Part shown: positions 1-11,906 of the stretch, one piece after another
Layout of the letters: each line of letters opens with the position of its first letter
Numbering within the stretch: position 1 is the first letter of the stretch
Assembly (NCBI GenBank): GCA_022457065.1
Contig: JAJGBQ010000005.1
Location: 1,116,001 to 1,180,000 of the forward strand
Direction: 5' to 3'
Length of the DNA: 64,000 bases
Source: Curvularia sp. ZM96
Lineage: Eukaryota > Ascomycota > Dothideomycetes > Pleosporales > Pleosporaceae
The notes under the pieces: model-generated
What the model was told of the DNA's origin: nothing
The model's database searches: none
What the model saw: the letters and a program-made list of their open reading frames with translations, nothing else
Translations under genes and position numbers: made by a program

Positions 1-1382
1 AACTTGTTATAACTTTGCTTCTCGTAGCCGACTCTAGTCATCGTAAAATTTCGCGTTAGCTCATCTTTCTGCATAACCGATGCGAGTAGAAAGGAAGAGA
101 GGAAGCAGGCAAAACTCAAAACCCACCTCAACTGATGAAACTCTGTAGCCACGACCCCCGACCTCAGCGCCAACACCTTGCTATCCGTCCCCACCAGTTC
201 CGTTCTTAGCACATTTGTAAAAGCCTCCTGGCACGCTTTACTCGCATGAAGGTTATGACTACAAGGATGCGATCGAAGATTCATATTCCGATTAGATTTT
301 CTTCAAAGTAAGATGGGGATGGTTCTCCATCCACATTGTTACGGTGGCGGCAACCGTGGTACTAGTTGTCATCACCTATACAACCCATATCAGGGAAGGC
401 AGGCCTGCATGGAAGAACAGCAACGTGGCGCTTTTGCTGCGTCAGATATCCGGCATAGACGCAGAGGAATGACGCGCCACTGAAGCATGCGAGACAGTTG
501 AAGATTATGAGAAGGCAGTAGACGAATACGTGGAGGGCGTATAGGTGCGGAGCTCGGATGAAGAGACCCCCTGTCTTCAAAAAGTGGATCCTCATGCGGC
601 AGAAGAAGGGATACCACTCATCGCTCAGGTAGAGCGTACCGCGCCAAAAGTACCAGAGTGACAGAAGAATATCTTCGAGCGCATGTCAATGGTCAAATGT
701 CTCACTGCCTAACGCCACTCGGCCTCAATATCATGTCCACCGCGACAGACCGGTGCCGCCTAGTCTTACTATGGCAGCATTCTCCTCAAGGACTTACGTC
801 GGACCAATTGTAACACACGGATTAAGGGTACAGGTTGTAAGGATAGTATTCAGCAAATGGTCGGGAACGTAGGTAGCTGTATGGGAGCCGGGAATAGGAG
901 TAATCTTATACGAGCAGCTCCGCGAGTTAGATTCACAGATCTCAGCCACAATGCAGGTTGCAGATCCTTAGGTACCTTAGCATCCTACTGCAGGCCACTA
1001 AAGACACATCGGCTTTTCGAAGCGAATTAAGCGTTTCACCGTCTTGGTAGGGAAAACATCACGATCTACGTGTTAATCTGTAGCGGTCTAAACTTGATCG
1101 TTTTTTTTTGCCCCTCCCACAATGCAGTCTAAGTAACTAATCCGAAGTTCAAATTGGGGGCCTGAATTTCCCCACCGCTGCTTCAAGGCGTGATAAGCAG
1201 GGTTTATCTCACACGTACAAGGCCTGCCCGTACATGCTGACAACCAATAAGTCTGTTATGCATATTCTTAGCCTCCCTTTGTGTTGAACACTGTCCATAT
1301 GTCGGCTTACAGCGCCGAGGATAAATAGCGTGTGGAGCGCCTGCAATTCATTCTCATAACCATCAGTTTCGCAAGTATTCCA
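1..1382. other. Gene-poor stretch at left edge
   Basis: I see no supported gene here. Open frames are short, overlap in several frames and mostly lack an ATG or any recognisable motif. The right end serves as the upstream region of the DUF3176 gene. A T-run lies near 1100. Confidence 0.5.
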
Positions 1383-3523
1383 ATGGAGCAGAGCGAGCCT
1401 TCAGCGCGTCCACTTCTCAGCGCCAGAGATACAGTGCCGAGCGAATCGGCAAAGCGCACCAGTTCAGTTGAGTTGCTTCCTATGAGCAGTGCAAAATTAA
1501 ACACAGCGCAAAAGCCCAACGACGCCGAGATGATGAAAAGCAGTAAGTTCGCCGCCTAGCCAGAAAAGCAATCACCAACGGTACCAGCTCAGAGTGGCCT
1601 CGATTCGAAGCAAGGTAGCAATATCTTAAAACGTATGTGGGGCCAGAGCTGGACGGCCGAGACATTGAGTCTTGTCGTTTCGATTCTTGGACTGGCCGGG
1701 CTCGTCGCAACACTCTTAGCCCATGAGAGCAAGCCTCTGCCTCAATGGCCGCAACTGGTCACTATCAACTCGATCATATCGTTGTTTTCTCTGCTCCTGA
1801 GAACTTGCGTCGGCGTGGTTCTGACCGAAGGTAAATTTTGATCAGTGAGTTGAAGAGAACATAACCTAACATAGATGCCAGGTATTGGCCAGTGCAAATG
1901 GAATTGGTATCGAAAGGCCAAGCAGTTAGATCATATGGAGCGATTGGATTCAGCTAGTCACGGTTCTTGGGGCTCGCTCAATCTACTGTATCACTCCAAA
2001 CCAACACAAACCTAGTAAGTGCTCTCTAGTTTGCATTACGATGAACGCAGTTGACCTGCTCAAGCCATCTTGCTGCGATCGGCGCGGTAATCACAATACT
2101 ATCCTCTCTGGTCGGTTTCTTCTCGCAACAGCTCGTACAATTCCAAGACTGCCTTCAAAAAGACCCAGCTGCGGTAGTCAATATATCAAGGGTCAACTCT
2201 TATAGCCGGACAGGAGGTACTGTCCAAAACAATGTGCCAGTTGAATTTGGACCAATGGCTGCGGCGATCAACGTTGGCTTACTTCAACCCACTGGCGATT
2301 TGACCAACTTGCTTTCCTCCGGCTGTAGCAGTGGCAATTGCACTTTCTCAGACAATGGTAGTGCATCATTCTCTACCCTAGCATTCAATCACTCCTGTAT
2401 CGACATTACCTCACACATCCGTATTGTGAACGAGACTCAGGTATCGGAAAACTCTACTACCGCATACCTGGCGCTCGACTATGATTATAACCAAACTATG
2501 GAATGGAATCGAGAAAATGGTGGGGAGCCCGTCCTTCGTTCATGGATCCCTTCAACCCAAATGGAGTCCTTCGTCATCTACTTTCTTTTCAGATCGTCCA
2601 ACAAAAAATATGATTGGAGGGCAGCCAATTGTTCGTTATTCCCAACCGTCAACACCTATGGAGCCGCTGTCAAAGACGCGATACTCGAAGAGCAGCAGCT
2701 GGACCTTGTCCGCCTCAGACCGATAGAGTCACAATTCCTGCAACCACCTACGCCTGATCGCAACCTTAGCGATACGGCTTTGGTTTGGTCTCATGGGATG
2801 ACCACGAATTATACGATACGAAATGGCAAACGAGAATCATGTGCCGGCTCCGACAGTGAAGGACCTGGAATGTACAAGTTCATGCAACACAGCGACGATG
2901 CCACATATGTAAATGGAACTGGCTTCACAAACCCAAGCGCGGGATGGAAGTGGTCTTATTTCCCAATGGACTGCGTTTGGCTTGTTAGCAAATTCGCCTA
3001 CATGACTATAACCGAAACCTTGGAAGGACTCTTCGATCAGCGGAATCTGACAATGGGCTGGCATCCAGGAACAATGGGCCCTGTTCACTTGCGTGTTCTC
3101 TTCGAGGACGGCAATATAACACTCAACACCATCGATAAGCGAATGAGCAGCCTCGCAACATCAATGACCTCAATTATTCGAACAAATGGCGATCCTGATT
3201 TCCCAGAAGAACGGCCAGCGTGGATGCCTTATGTTGCCGAAGGAGAAATGTGGGTCAACACAACATGTGTGTACGTGCGATGGGCTTGGATCAGTTTCCC
3301 GGCCGTTGAGATTTTCCTGAGCGGTATATTCCTTATACTTGTCGCGATCGACAGCCGCGGTATCGAGCCAGATCGACTCTGGAAAAGCTCATTCCTCGCC
3401 GCACTCTTTTGTGAGGTGGAGGTGGATAAGCAACCAGTTGGGAAAGAAGAGATGGAGGAATTGGCGAAGTCAACGAGTGTAAGCCTTGCTGCGACAAGCG
3501 AGGGCTTAAGACTAGTTAGATAG
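1383..3523 (+). CDS. DUF3176-family integral membrane protein
   Basis: Fungal-specific membrane protein of unknown function. Four exons are inferred: 1383-1542, 1588-1830, 1882-2014 and 2065-3523. The three introns of 45-51 bp join in frame to a 664-residue product. A polar N-terminus precedes the first membrane segment (ETLSLVVSILGLAGLVATLL), then the family motif KPLPQWPQLVTINSIIS and a second segment. Exon 3 carries the conserved GQCKWNWY and GSWGSL stretch. A hydrophobic segment follows near the start of exon 4, then a large extracytoplasmic region with many N-x-S/T sites and cysteines (SGCSSGNCTF). A last membrane helix near the C-terminus (IFLSGIFLILVAID) precedes a short tail. The ATG at 1383 is the first in-frame ATG of exon 1, but that first exon is the least certain part; the ATG at 1635 is an alternative. 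Family membership is confident, the function is unknown. Confidence 0.85.
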
Positions 3524-3881
3524 AATATCAAGCCTCTATTGTCTTCTACTATAAACGTAAAGCGCTAGTGGGCGCTTAGGCAGCACTTGTGTTACTTGGC
3601 ATTCTCTTTTTTGGTTTAGGGTCAGCTCATTGGTCAGATGTCTATGTACTTCAAAAGGGCGTCCTTTCTGGATGCGCCCTTTTTATTGGATCCTTTTGGG
3701 CATCTGTACATATCATCCTCGGCTCAAGGTGGTCTTGGCATGCACAAACTAGTTGAAAGGGCTTTTTAGGTCCTCTTGGTCAATTGTATAAGATACAGTC
3801 TCAGTAGTTCAATCTGATGTTCTAAGCGTACAAGGTACCTGGTTAGTACCCGAGATCAGCTATATCCGTCATTCATCCACA
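3524..3881. other. Intergenic, DUF3176 to GNAT
   Basis: This stretch holds the 3' region of the DUF3176 gene, with a short perfect hairpin (listed separately), and the upstream region of the GNAT gene. Nothing else is recognised. Confidence 0.5.
3653..3683. repeat. 9-bp perfect inverted repeat (hairpin)
   Basis: AAAAGGGCG at 3653-3661 is mirrored by CGCCCTTTT at 3675-3683 with a 13-nt loop, about 130 bp after the DUF3176 stop codon. It resembles a bacterial terminator hairpin, but in a fungal genome it is more likely a 3'-UTR fold or chance. Confidence 0.5.
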
Positions 3882-4564
3882 ATGACTTTAACACTACGCC
3901 AAGTATCCGATGAAGAGATTCTTCGAGCATGCGAGATAGAGACTTTAGCTTACAAAGACAATGCTCTCGGCCCTATCATCGCGCCAGGCCCTTTTCCTCC
4001 TGACTCCTTGCAGCAAAGATCTCAGCAATTAGTCAGAGAAAGACAGGATGATCCGACAGTATGTTATCTGCAGGCCTACGACGAAGCAGCTGGTAAAATG
4101 GCTGCGTTCGCAAAATATCACGTCTTCGAAACATCCGCATCGGTGCCGGCTTCCGCCCGTCCTTCGACATTCGGGCCTGGCAGAAACGCTGAGGCATGTC
4201 AGCTGTTCTTTGGAGGCATTGCCGAGAAGAAAGAAGCAATTATGGGTACAAAACCGCATGTTTGTTAGTATTCCAATCTTAGGGTCTAACAAAAGCTAAC
4301 GCAATGGTTGTGAAAGATCTTCACTTGCTTCACACCGATCCGGAGCTCCAAGGGCGTGGGGCAGGCAGCCTTCTTTTAGAGTGGGGAACAAAGAAAGCAG
4401 ATGATCTTGGTCTACCCATGTACTTGGAGTCAAGTACTGCTGGCCACCGGTTATACCAGAAGTTTGGCTTTGAAGATGTGGAGATATTCAAGGTCGACTT
4501 CAGGCCTTATGGTGGACCGATTCACGAACAGCCCTTGATGATTAGGAAGGCTGCCAGGCCCTAG
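3882..4564 (+). CDS. GNAT-family N-acetyltransferase
   Basis: Predicted acetyl-CoA-dependent N-acetyltransferase of 209 residues; the substrate is unknown. Two exons, 3882-4263 and 4317-4564, are joined across a 53-bp intron (donor GTTAGT, branch GCTAAC). The join yields the continuous strand PHVYLHLLHTDPELQGRGAG. It contains the acetyl-CoA pyrophosphate-binding motif Q-G-R-G-A-G of GNAT motif A, followed by the helix SLLLEWGTKKAD. Motif B appears as GHRLYQKFGFEDVE, the usual site of the late Tyr/Phe pair. The length and pattern match the many small fungal GNAT proteins close to puromycin acetyltransferase-like or general GNAT annotations. Neighbours give no hint of a pathway. The first exon carries the variable N-terminal half, as usual. 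Confidence 0.88.
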
Positions 4565-4804
4565 TAGATACTCCGTGGTCACAGAATATTACATACTTCT
4601 TCTAAATCACTAGCTTTCATAGGCAAGACGCTATCAACTAAGTATAAGATGTATTCGTGAAAGTCTAGAAATAAAGGGTATATACAGGTAACGATCGAAA
4701 TAGTGATACATGATAGATCTATGTAATCAGAGATCCGCATAATAGCAGGCCCTCCCATTTTAAATGTACGTCGCAGTGTCATTTCCGTCAATCCTCAGCT
4801 GACC

Positions 4805-5989
4805 CTACTCTTCATCGCCATTGATATAGCCAAGATCTACCATATGTTTCACAACGTCGTAGGTTGCGATCCCAAAGTTGCTGGTCCGATTCATGATGAT
4901 CTTAGGGTTGACGAACTGCTGGTAGTGGCCTAATGCGAAGGCATGCAGCATGTATGTGGAGGAAAAGTCCATTTCCCATTCAGCACGCCTTCTCCTATTA
5001 TCGACAGCATTGTCATACAGCTCCATTGGGTCTGTGGAGTTGATGACTTCGGGCACAGGCGACGGTTTACCCTCATTGGGTTTGAAAAGAGGATCAGTGC
5101 TCTCTTGGAACCAATGTGTGGGTGCGAATGCGGTACGATCAAGGATGAGGATCTCGTTCGGAATAGGGAGAAGACGCTCAGCGATTTTGGTCATGCTTTG
5201 CAGATTGGCTTCCCAAGCGCCGTTAAAGCCAGCATGTTGCTCACGCACGACAATGCGTGCCATGGTACTGTTGGGATTTACCATAAAAACACCGTTATTT
5301 ATAGTGCCATTGATGCCACCTCCTTCACCCGCGCCACCATATTGCCGACCGCCAACGAAGGCAAAACCAGCATTCAGCAGCGGTGTTAGAGGCCGCAAGG
5401 GCACCACATCCCAGTCCATGTAGACGCCGCCAATCTTGACAATGGCCTCCCAACGGATAAAATCCGACTTGTGTTGAATGGCGTCGATGTGTTGGTCTTC
5501 ATTTTGGCCAACGAAGTTTGGTACGTGGACGGGGTTCCAGGTGATCATGTCTGAAAATGTGTTTACGACAGCCTTGGTCCATCGATCACCCTTGGTGCCG
5601 GCAGCCTTGATTTCGGACTCGCTGAAGTCGGTGTGGATGTAGATCTGCGTGGGCTTGATGTACATGACCGCAGCGCACATTGTGAGGAAGCTTGAGAATG
5701 GGAATTTTAGAACCGAATCTGCGTTCTTTTTAATTTGCACATAGTGGACAATGCTCGGTATTGCATCATGCACGGATGGCTCGGAAGATTTGAGTATCCC
5801 GTACTGCTGCGCTTTTTCCACGGGATGAAGAGCGAATATGAGAATAGCGAGTGTAACGAGACAGGTCGTCACTATGATTGTCAGACGGGTGCGTGATTTT
5901 GTGGCGGGCGCAGGGCCAAATGGCATGTATTTGTATACGGAATTGTCGGACTGTAGGAAACTAAAGTATGAGCGAAGGTGGTCCCACAT
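4805..5989 (-). CDS. DXD-type glycosyltransferase (Gly_transf_sug, GT32-like), type II membrane protein
   Basis: Predicted Golgi-type glycosyltransferase of 394 residues, single exon. After a 35-residue cytoplasmic tail there is one signal-anchor helix (LTIIVTTCLVTLAILIFAL), then a lumenal catalytic domain. The domain begins with IPSIVHYVQI and contains the region KSDFIRWEAIVKIGGVYMDW, ending in the metal-binding D-W-D motif of the Gly_transf_sug family (as in Och1/Sur1-related enzymes and capsular sugar transferases). A later segment, NNGVFMVNPNS, is also typical of this fold. The open frame runs to 6169, but its first codons are not ATG; the ATG at 5989 places the anchor correctly. Sugar donor and acceptor cannot be read from sequence. 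Confidence 0.85.
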   Translation of the reverse strand: MWDHLRSYFSFLQSDNSVYKYMPFGPAPATKSRTRLTIIVTTCLVTLAILIFALHPVEKAQQYGILKSSEPSVHDAIPSIVHYVQIKKNADSVLKFPFSSFLTMCAAVMYIKPTQIYIHTDFSESEIKAAGTKGDRWTKAVVNTFSDMITWNPVHVPNFVGQNEDQHIDAIQHKSDFIRWEAIVKIGGVYMDWDVVPLRPLTPLLNAGFAFVGGRQYGGAGEGGGINGTINNGVFMVNPNSTMARIVVREQHAGFNGAWEANLQSMTKIAERLLPIPNEILILDRTAFAPTHWFQESTDPLFKPNEGKPSPVPEVINSTDPMELYDNAVDNRRRRAEWEMDFSSTYMLHAFALGHYQQFVNPKIIMNRTSNFGIATYDVVKHMVDLGYINGDEE

Positions 5990-7281
5990 GACGATGTGAT
6001 GAGTCAGTATCCTGCCATAAAGCGAGGCTAAATGGATTATATGAAGATTCGAAAGTGCATGGGGGTGTGGAAGGAAGATATGCCACGTCTGGCGTTGAGC
6101 GTTTGAGCAAGCGGGCTGAGATGATGGGTGATGCTTATCATCAGTGAGGTAGGGCCGAATTGATCTCACCTAAGGTCATCCCAGGGCTTCCGCCGCGAGC
6201 ATATCGGAGCTTTCTGGATCATGCAAAGGGGATCGCAAAGTGAGATAATCATGCATTCAGCCTTGATATGGATAGTGATCGGAGATCCTAAAATAAGTCG
6301 CAACCTAGATTTGGTGATAGTTCAAGTGCAAGGCACATTGTTGAAAGATGATCGAAGCTAGCTCCGGAGTGATCTCCGTAGATGGCGTACGTAACGACCA
6401 TCTCGGTTTGTGAAACACCTTCGTAGCTTGGCCGTTTGAAGTCTGGTGGTTTCTGGTTATTGTGATATTGTTGTTTAGTCGTACAGTGGCCCTTTCAGAC
6501 GGTGAAGAAGAGGTATCGAGTCCCTGAGAATCGCCATTATGCTTGGAGTTGTGACTCTTTGATCTCAAACCAGCGGTGTAAGGATGTCATGTGGTTTTAG
6601 ATAATCTCTAAAGTCCTAACGACGAATTGAAAATGCAACGTTGAATAACGAAGCTAGCGCAAGTCCTACCGGCTTCTTGCTATGGGTCGTCTTATACCAA
6701 TAGTAGAAAGAAAATCATGCCCTTAGATCAAGGTGTTCATTCGTATCAAATCTGAGTAGAATACGGCGTGAGTATAGCGTACGGACGGAGAACAAGGACC
6801 TTAGCTTGAACAACACTTTGTGCGCGTTTCAGATTCGACGTTCAAGAGTGGTGAGTAACGACATGACCCGAAAGGGCCGACGAAATCACCACTTACTGAA
6901 TTGTACAGGCTGAAGATTGGCACGTATACTGAATTGAATACTCTAGGAACGTCTCAGTTTTGGAAGGTCACAGTGGCTACAATGCCAGTAGTGGGCATTG
7001 AAATTGCTATTCTTATAGTGATACCTTTGCTAATTATCACTTTTACAGGCACATGATGAGAAATCATATCCATCTTTCTGACACAAGAGATTCACCGATT
7101 CATCCTTCATCTGAACTTAAACTCACATGCAAAGTTCCTTCTCAAAATATTTGCTTTTGATAATCTGGTGGTGACTTGTGGTTTCGCGTTGAGAGAAATC
7201 ACAGAGCTAGCCGCCATACTCAGACCAGAGTTGTAGAGATATGCTTCGCAAAATATGGCCGGAGTCTCCCCAGTTCGCATG

Positions 7282-7282
7282 T

Positions 7283-7318
<36 letters not shown>

Positions 7319-7319
7319 T
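7282..7319. repeat. (GA)n microsatellite
   Basis: An almost pure GA dinucleotide run of about 38 bp, interrupted once by AAAG near its start. It lies in noncoding sequence about 700 bp upstream of the carboxylesterase start. Confidence 0.9.
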
Positions 7320-7849
7320 GAATTAACATTATCTGAAGCAGCTTGTAATACAGGAACAAGGCGCGAGATCTTTGTCCCTTACTCCTGCAGGCCTAGCTCG
7401 CCGCGAAATTGCTTGAAATTGGCTGTTGAGTTAGTTGAAACAACCCCTTGCCAGACTGGTAGTGTAAGCATTGCATAGCGCGTTATTGTCACCCTCTCCA
7501 CGCGTTCGTTAATTCTCACTTTTGCATCAAGACTCTGTTTCAGATATTCCATGAACACATCACTGACGGTCGCCTAAGATGGAAAATTGTTAAGGAAAGA
7601 CCCTGAAGCTTGCAACCTATTCTGGCTGGATGACATTCTAGTGCGTTTCCATGTTACTGCGACACGGCTGAGCTGCCGTGTTGTTTTGCGGCCCGACTCT
7701 GATAGCACAGGGACAGGAACACACACTACTATGTATTAATTCGAGCGCTCATTTACGCGCAAACTGAAAGGAGTTAAACTTTCATATCCTAGATTCGGCC
7801 GGCCTTAATTGTTTTCAGGTATCATTATGGAGACGAGAACCGATATTCC

Positions 7850-7856
7850 TATATAA
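7850..7856 (+). promoter_or_regulatory. TATA box of carboxylesterase gene
   Basis: TATATAA lies about 148 bp before the ATG at 8004, a normal distance for a filamentous fungus with a 5' UTR of roughly 100 bp. Confidence 0.5.
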
Positions 7857-8003
7857 CTACTACGGAGAAGCATCTACGGGCAATTGGCTATTTATCCTTT
7901 CACTCACTCAACTCCACTTCTGTGCATCTGCACATCTACTTGTTATCCAGGGAATAATTACATACTTATCACAGTTTTTATATTGCTCAGCTTCATCTTG
8001 AAG

Positions 8004-9749
8004 ATGAAGCATGCCCACCAGTTTCTCACCGCCAGCGCGAGCTTCTTTTCAATCGTACACGCCGTTGACAATCTCGTCGATGTTGGATACGCGAAGTATC
8101 AGGGAGCCGTCGTTGATTCCGCGCTAGGAGTGTCCGCTTGGAAAGGCATTCAGTACGCGGCGCCACCCATCGGCAATCTGCGCTTCGCAGCGCCGCAGGA
8201 CCCTATCGTTAGCGGCGTGATCAATGCCACCAGACACGGTGCAACATGCCCACCCAATCGTCCCGATGATTGGACCGTATCCGGAAATTACTCACGCTTC
8301 CACATTGCAGAAGATTGTCTCTATCTGAGCGTTTATGCGCCTTCCAAGGCCACCGTCAACTCCAAACTACCAGTAGTCGTGTTCTTCCAGGGTGGTGGCT
8401 TCTCATCGCAGTCGAGTGCCAACTGGGACCCTACCGAGATTGTAGCAGATGGCCAGGTCGTGTTTGTTCAATTCAGCTACCGTGTGGGACTGTATGGTTT
8501 TCTCAACAGCAAAGCCGTCAAAGCAGGAGGTGGCGATGTCAACGCTGGCCTTCGCGATCAGATAAAGTTGCTCGAGTGGGTCAAGGAACACATCGATCAG
8601 TTTGGTGGCAATCCAGACCACGTTGTTCTTGATGGTGTCAGCGCTGGCGGAGCTTCTGTCGCGCTCATGATGGCTGCAAATACGGGCAAGAAGCTGTTTG
8701 TAGGTGGCATCATGGAGTCCGGACCCTGGGCAACCATGCGAACTCCGGAGTTGGGTGAAGAACAATACCAGTGTTTGCTCGAAGACAAGAACTGCGCCAA
8801 CGCGACTGACGGACTTTCTTGCTTACGCGCACTTAGTGAGTCCGCCATTCGCACTTCCAACTGCTGGTTCAACCCCAACATTGATGGCGACCTCTTCACC
8901 GACTCACTCGTGAATCTCTTCGACCAAGGCAAGTATGCCAAAGTGCCTTCAATCATGGGTACTTGTGCGCAAGAAGGCACCAAGAGTGCGCCAGACAGTC
9001 TCAACACTACCGTGGATGCCGTTAAATGGCTAGCGAACCAGGACCCAAGTCTAAGCAATTCCTCTATCTCCATCCTTGATGACCTCTACATCAAGGCGAA
9101 TCAGCCCACCTTCCCCGGCAAAGGACTCTACTGGCGCCAAGCTGCCGAGGCCATTGGTGATATTGGAAGCCACTGCCCAACACGCAATATCCAGAACGCC
9201 ATTGCACGCGATAGCGTACGTACATACAACTACAAATATGATGTCCTAGATCCAAAGGATGAGGCATCCGGCCTAGGTGCCTGGCACACAGTCAACGTAT
9301 ACGCCTTCTGGGGCTTGAATCGCACTGACGGGCAAGAGCCACCCAGCTACTACACCACAAACAAGCCCATCATCTCCCAAGTACGCAGCTACTGGACAAG
9401 CTTCATTCGCAACTTGGATCCTAACACGGACCGTCTCAATGGTACCGTTGAGTGGAAGCCATATCAGGGTGCAGATTCCCGTGATCGACTTCTCATTCAG
9501 ACAAGCAACACCAAAATGGAGCGCATGAGTCCTGCGCAGTCACTAAGGTGCGATGTTACCAAGCCGATGAGCGACAATCTCGGAAAACCGGTTGGAAAGG
9601 GTGTGGTCACCCAGTTGGATAAGGAATTGGCACAGAAGGTTGGCAATGCAAGTGAGAGTACTGAGTTGCAAGAGAGCAGAAGGTTGTCATGTGGCTCGGA
9701 CGTTGGGGGCGATGGCTGCATATCGCAAACAAATGGAAAGGCCATTTGA
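8004..9749 (+). CDS. Secreted type-B carboxylesterase/lipase
   Basis: Alpha/beta hydrolase of the carboxylesterase type B family, 581 residues, no intron. The ATG at 8004 is the first true ATG of the frame and opens a signal peptide (MKHAHQFLTASASFFSIVHA). The N-terminal half has the family marks VSAWKGIQYAAPPIGNLRF and EDCLYLSVYAP, and the oxyanion-hole GGGF. The nucleophile Ser213 sits in G-V-S-A-G-G. The likely acid is the Glu of GTCAQEGTKSAP and the catalytic His that of GLGAWHTVNVYAFWG. Several N-x-S/T sites support secretion. The product probably hydrolyses extracellular esters; substrate unknown. No pathway partner lies adjacent, and the ammonia-lyase cluster begins about 4.4 kb further on, so membership in it is unlikely. 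Confidence 0.93.
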   Translation: MKHAHQFLTASASFFSIVHAVDNLVDVGYAKYQGAVVDSALGVSAWKGIQYAAPPIGNLRFAAPQDPIVSGVINATRHGATCPPNRPDDWTVSGNYSRFHIAEDCLYLSVYAPSKATVNSKLPVVVFFQGGGFSSQSSANWDPTEIVADGQVVFVQFSYRVGLYGFLNSKAVKAGGGDVNAGLRDQIKLLEWVKEHIDQFGGNPDHVVLDGVSAGGASVALMMAANTGKKLFVGGIMESGPWATMRTPELGEEQYQCLLEDKNCANATDGLSCLRALSESAIRTSNCWFNPNIDGDLFTDSLVNLFDQGKYAKVPSIMGTCAQEGTKSAPDSLNTTVDAVKWLANQDPSLSNSSISILDDLYIKANQPTFPGKGLYWRQAAEAIGDIGSHCPTRNIQNAIARDSVRTYNYKYDVLDPKDEASGLGAWHTVNVYAFWGLNRTDGQEPPSYYTTNKPIISQVRSYWTSFIRNLDPNTDRLNGTVEWKPYQGADSRDRLLIQTSNTKMERMSPAQSLRCDVTKPMSDNLGKPVGKGVVTQLDKELAQKVGNASESTELQESRRLSCGSDVGGDGCISQTNGKAI

Positions 9750-10544
9750 GCAAGACACTCCACATAGTACACCGCGTTATTCTGTACAAGGCTTGCTCAT
9801 GGGTAGATTGAAGTTGAGTAAAGACCTCAATATTCGATGGTTGCGGCATATACAACCAAGTGTAGTGGGGTGAAAGATAATACTGTCAGCTCGCAAGTAG
9901 CTGTGAAGGCAGTGTGGCTTTAGCTGCAATTTTGAACTGCTCTGCTTACTAGCGGCTGCTCCACTGTTCTGAATATCTGGGCTGCGCTGCGAATGCTCGA
10001 TACATTAGAGACGCTCGCTCTAGCTGTACTTGCTACTCTGGATGCATAGGCTATTTCAACCGCTCTAGCTATAGACGCTGGTTGTGCTGGCTATGTAGCC
10101 CGCCAATCTAGATTCGCTGCCTTTTACTTGGTATTCGTCACGTAATCTAGCGCTCGTCGGAAGAAGAGGTTTTCAATGTATTAACATAAAGTAGACGATT
10201 CAAGTAGAGATTCTGAAAGCTAGTTACATTGGGTTTTAAGCTATATGAAGCGATTGTAGCAGCAATCTTAATGGGTAGCTAAAGCTACAACGAGTTTGCA
10301 ATCGGGACCAGATAACGGAATTTACATTTTGATTTAAATATCAGACCCGTAAGCCCTGAAGCCATAGGTAGTCGAGGTCGACCTATTTATACATCATGTC
10401 TCATTCTCGACTCAGAAAAGTGAGGTTGAGCATACGCCATGTATGAATTACTTATGAACATTTTAGTATCCGACGTTGATAACCAGTGTTGGCCCCAGTC
10501 ATCACGCTTTTGCAAGGCCAGATATACAGAAACCAGTCTGCTTC
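9750..10544. other. Intergenic, convergent
   Basis: No gene is seen. The part from 9900 to 10150 is rich in CTAGC/GCTCTAG-like words and may be old decayed repeat sequence, but I cannot identify a parent element. Confidence 0.4.
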
Positions 10545-11906
10545 CTAGCCTGTCACACCGTACGAATAGTATTTGAGTACATCCAATGGCCCATGTTCTG
10601 CTCGTGCTAAATAGACAATACCGCTCTTGTGCTCACCGAACCAGATCTGGGACTCGACAGAAGACCCTGAGGGTCGAATTACGTGTCCTTCTTCCAACGT
10701 GACTTTTAGGGAACCGTCTTTCCAGGAGTAGGGGGATCCTAAACCTAGCACGCAGCCAATTTGAGCAGCTGATACCGTGCCTAAAGATGAGTAGTTTAGT
10801 ATCATGTCCTGAAGCTCAATTGGAAGAGATTGGATAGCTGTAGGGATCGAAGGTCTGGCGGAGGCGGTAGCCCAGATGAGATAACCTAGTGCCATGTCTG
10901 ACGGATATCCGGTACCATAATCACCATTGAAGAGCGGCTCAGAAGCAGTGTACTTAAGTGAAGCTTGATCAGCGACATGGCATAGCATGATGTGTCTAAC
11001 TGACAAGATCATGTAATGTGCCTGCGCTTCTTCAGACGTCGTATTGCCAATGGTCTCGGTGGTGCTAGTTTCCCGGTATGCGACGTGTTGCTGGACTATC
11101 GACGGTCCATCTCGGATGTTTTCACAGAGGACAATCCAGAGGTCTCCAACACGCATTATGTTAGACTCGAACGGTTCCCAGGCGGGTAGGTGTGTGATCC
11201 ATACATGTACACCCTGCGGGCCATGCCCACCCGTGTTTTCGTGGACTTCGAAGTCAAGCGTTGAAAGCCGAACGATAGCTCGAGAAAGTGCTCTCAAAGT
11301 CCTGAAATTATAATTGTTTCGAAGAATGTGCCTCCACTGATGATGGAAATCCCGCAGTAGGCGATGGCAAAATGCACGCATTCTGTCGTCAACCGCTACT
11401 CGCGGTTCCCAGTAAGATACCTCTGGATCGAATGTAAAATGCAAAGGTGCAGGAACAGGTCCACCAAGCGGTTCCATATCTGCTATCGTTACGGCACGCT
11501 CTCGAAGAATACCAAGTGATATCTGACTAGTCCTGCTTGCATTCGTATATCGCAAGACGTCATTGCGGGTGTCAAATGTCCAGAGGGCGCGATACTGATA
11601 GTCGCGAACATCTCCAAATGGGTTCACTGTGTCGTAGCGCTCTTCGCTGTTCACCTAAATGGAAGAAGTTTGTGTAATGTGTTAAAGGTATTTTCTATAG
11701 ACGGTCATTAAATTTGCGCCATACCGGTGGCTTGGTGACGATATCCTCTTACCTTTTTTGACGTTGATCAAGATCTCAGAGAACATCCTAAGCTGTTCTT
11801 CATCTCCTTCTTCGGTGCTTCGGATGCCAAACAGTATACGGTCATGAGAGCCAGCTTGTTGCGACGCGGTCACTGGCGCGGAGACAAGATACACAAGGAA
11901 GTTCAT
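10545..11906 (-). CDS. Unrecognised protein, possibly with a C-terminal F-box-like stretch
   Basis: I do not recognise this protein. The main exon (10545 to about 11650) encodes some 368 residues with no membrane segment. Near the C-terminus, SLPIELQDMILNYSSLG resembles the start of an F-box (LPxEL...IL), but the rest of that motif is weak. A first exon beginning with the ATG at 11906 is likely, since a donor GTAAGA follows its VKK codons and an acceptor TTTAG precedes the main exon. Those two sites do not join in phase, so a different pairing (a weaker donor, or an acceptor 13 bp downstream) must be used and the join is unresolved. Coding is supported by the long uninterrupted frame in a region otherwise full of stops. 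Confidence 0.55.

Larger units (their letters stand above)
5990..8003. other. Gene-poor 2-kb stretch
   Basis: No supported gene lies here. It holds upstream sequence of the glycosyltransferase (left), a GA microsatellite near 7.3 kb and the carboxylesterase promoter (right). Short open frames lack motifs. Confidence 0.5.

Noticed and set aside
5990..6169. Longer N-terminus of the glycosyltransferase
   Set aside because: Its apparent start codon is GTG. The ATG at 5989 places the signal anchor normally.
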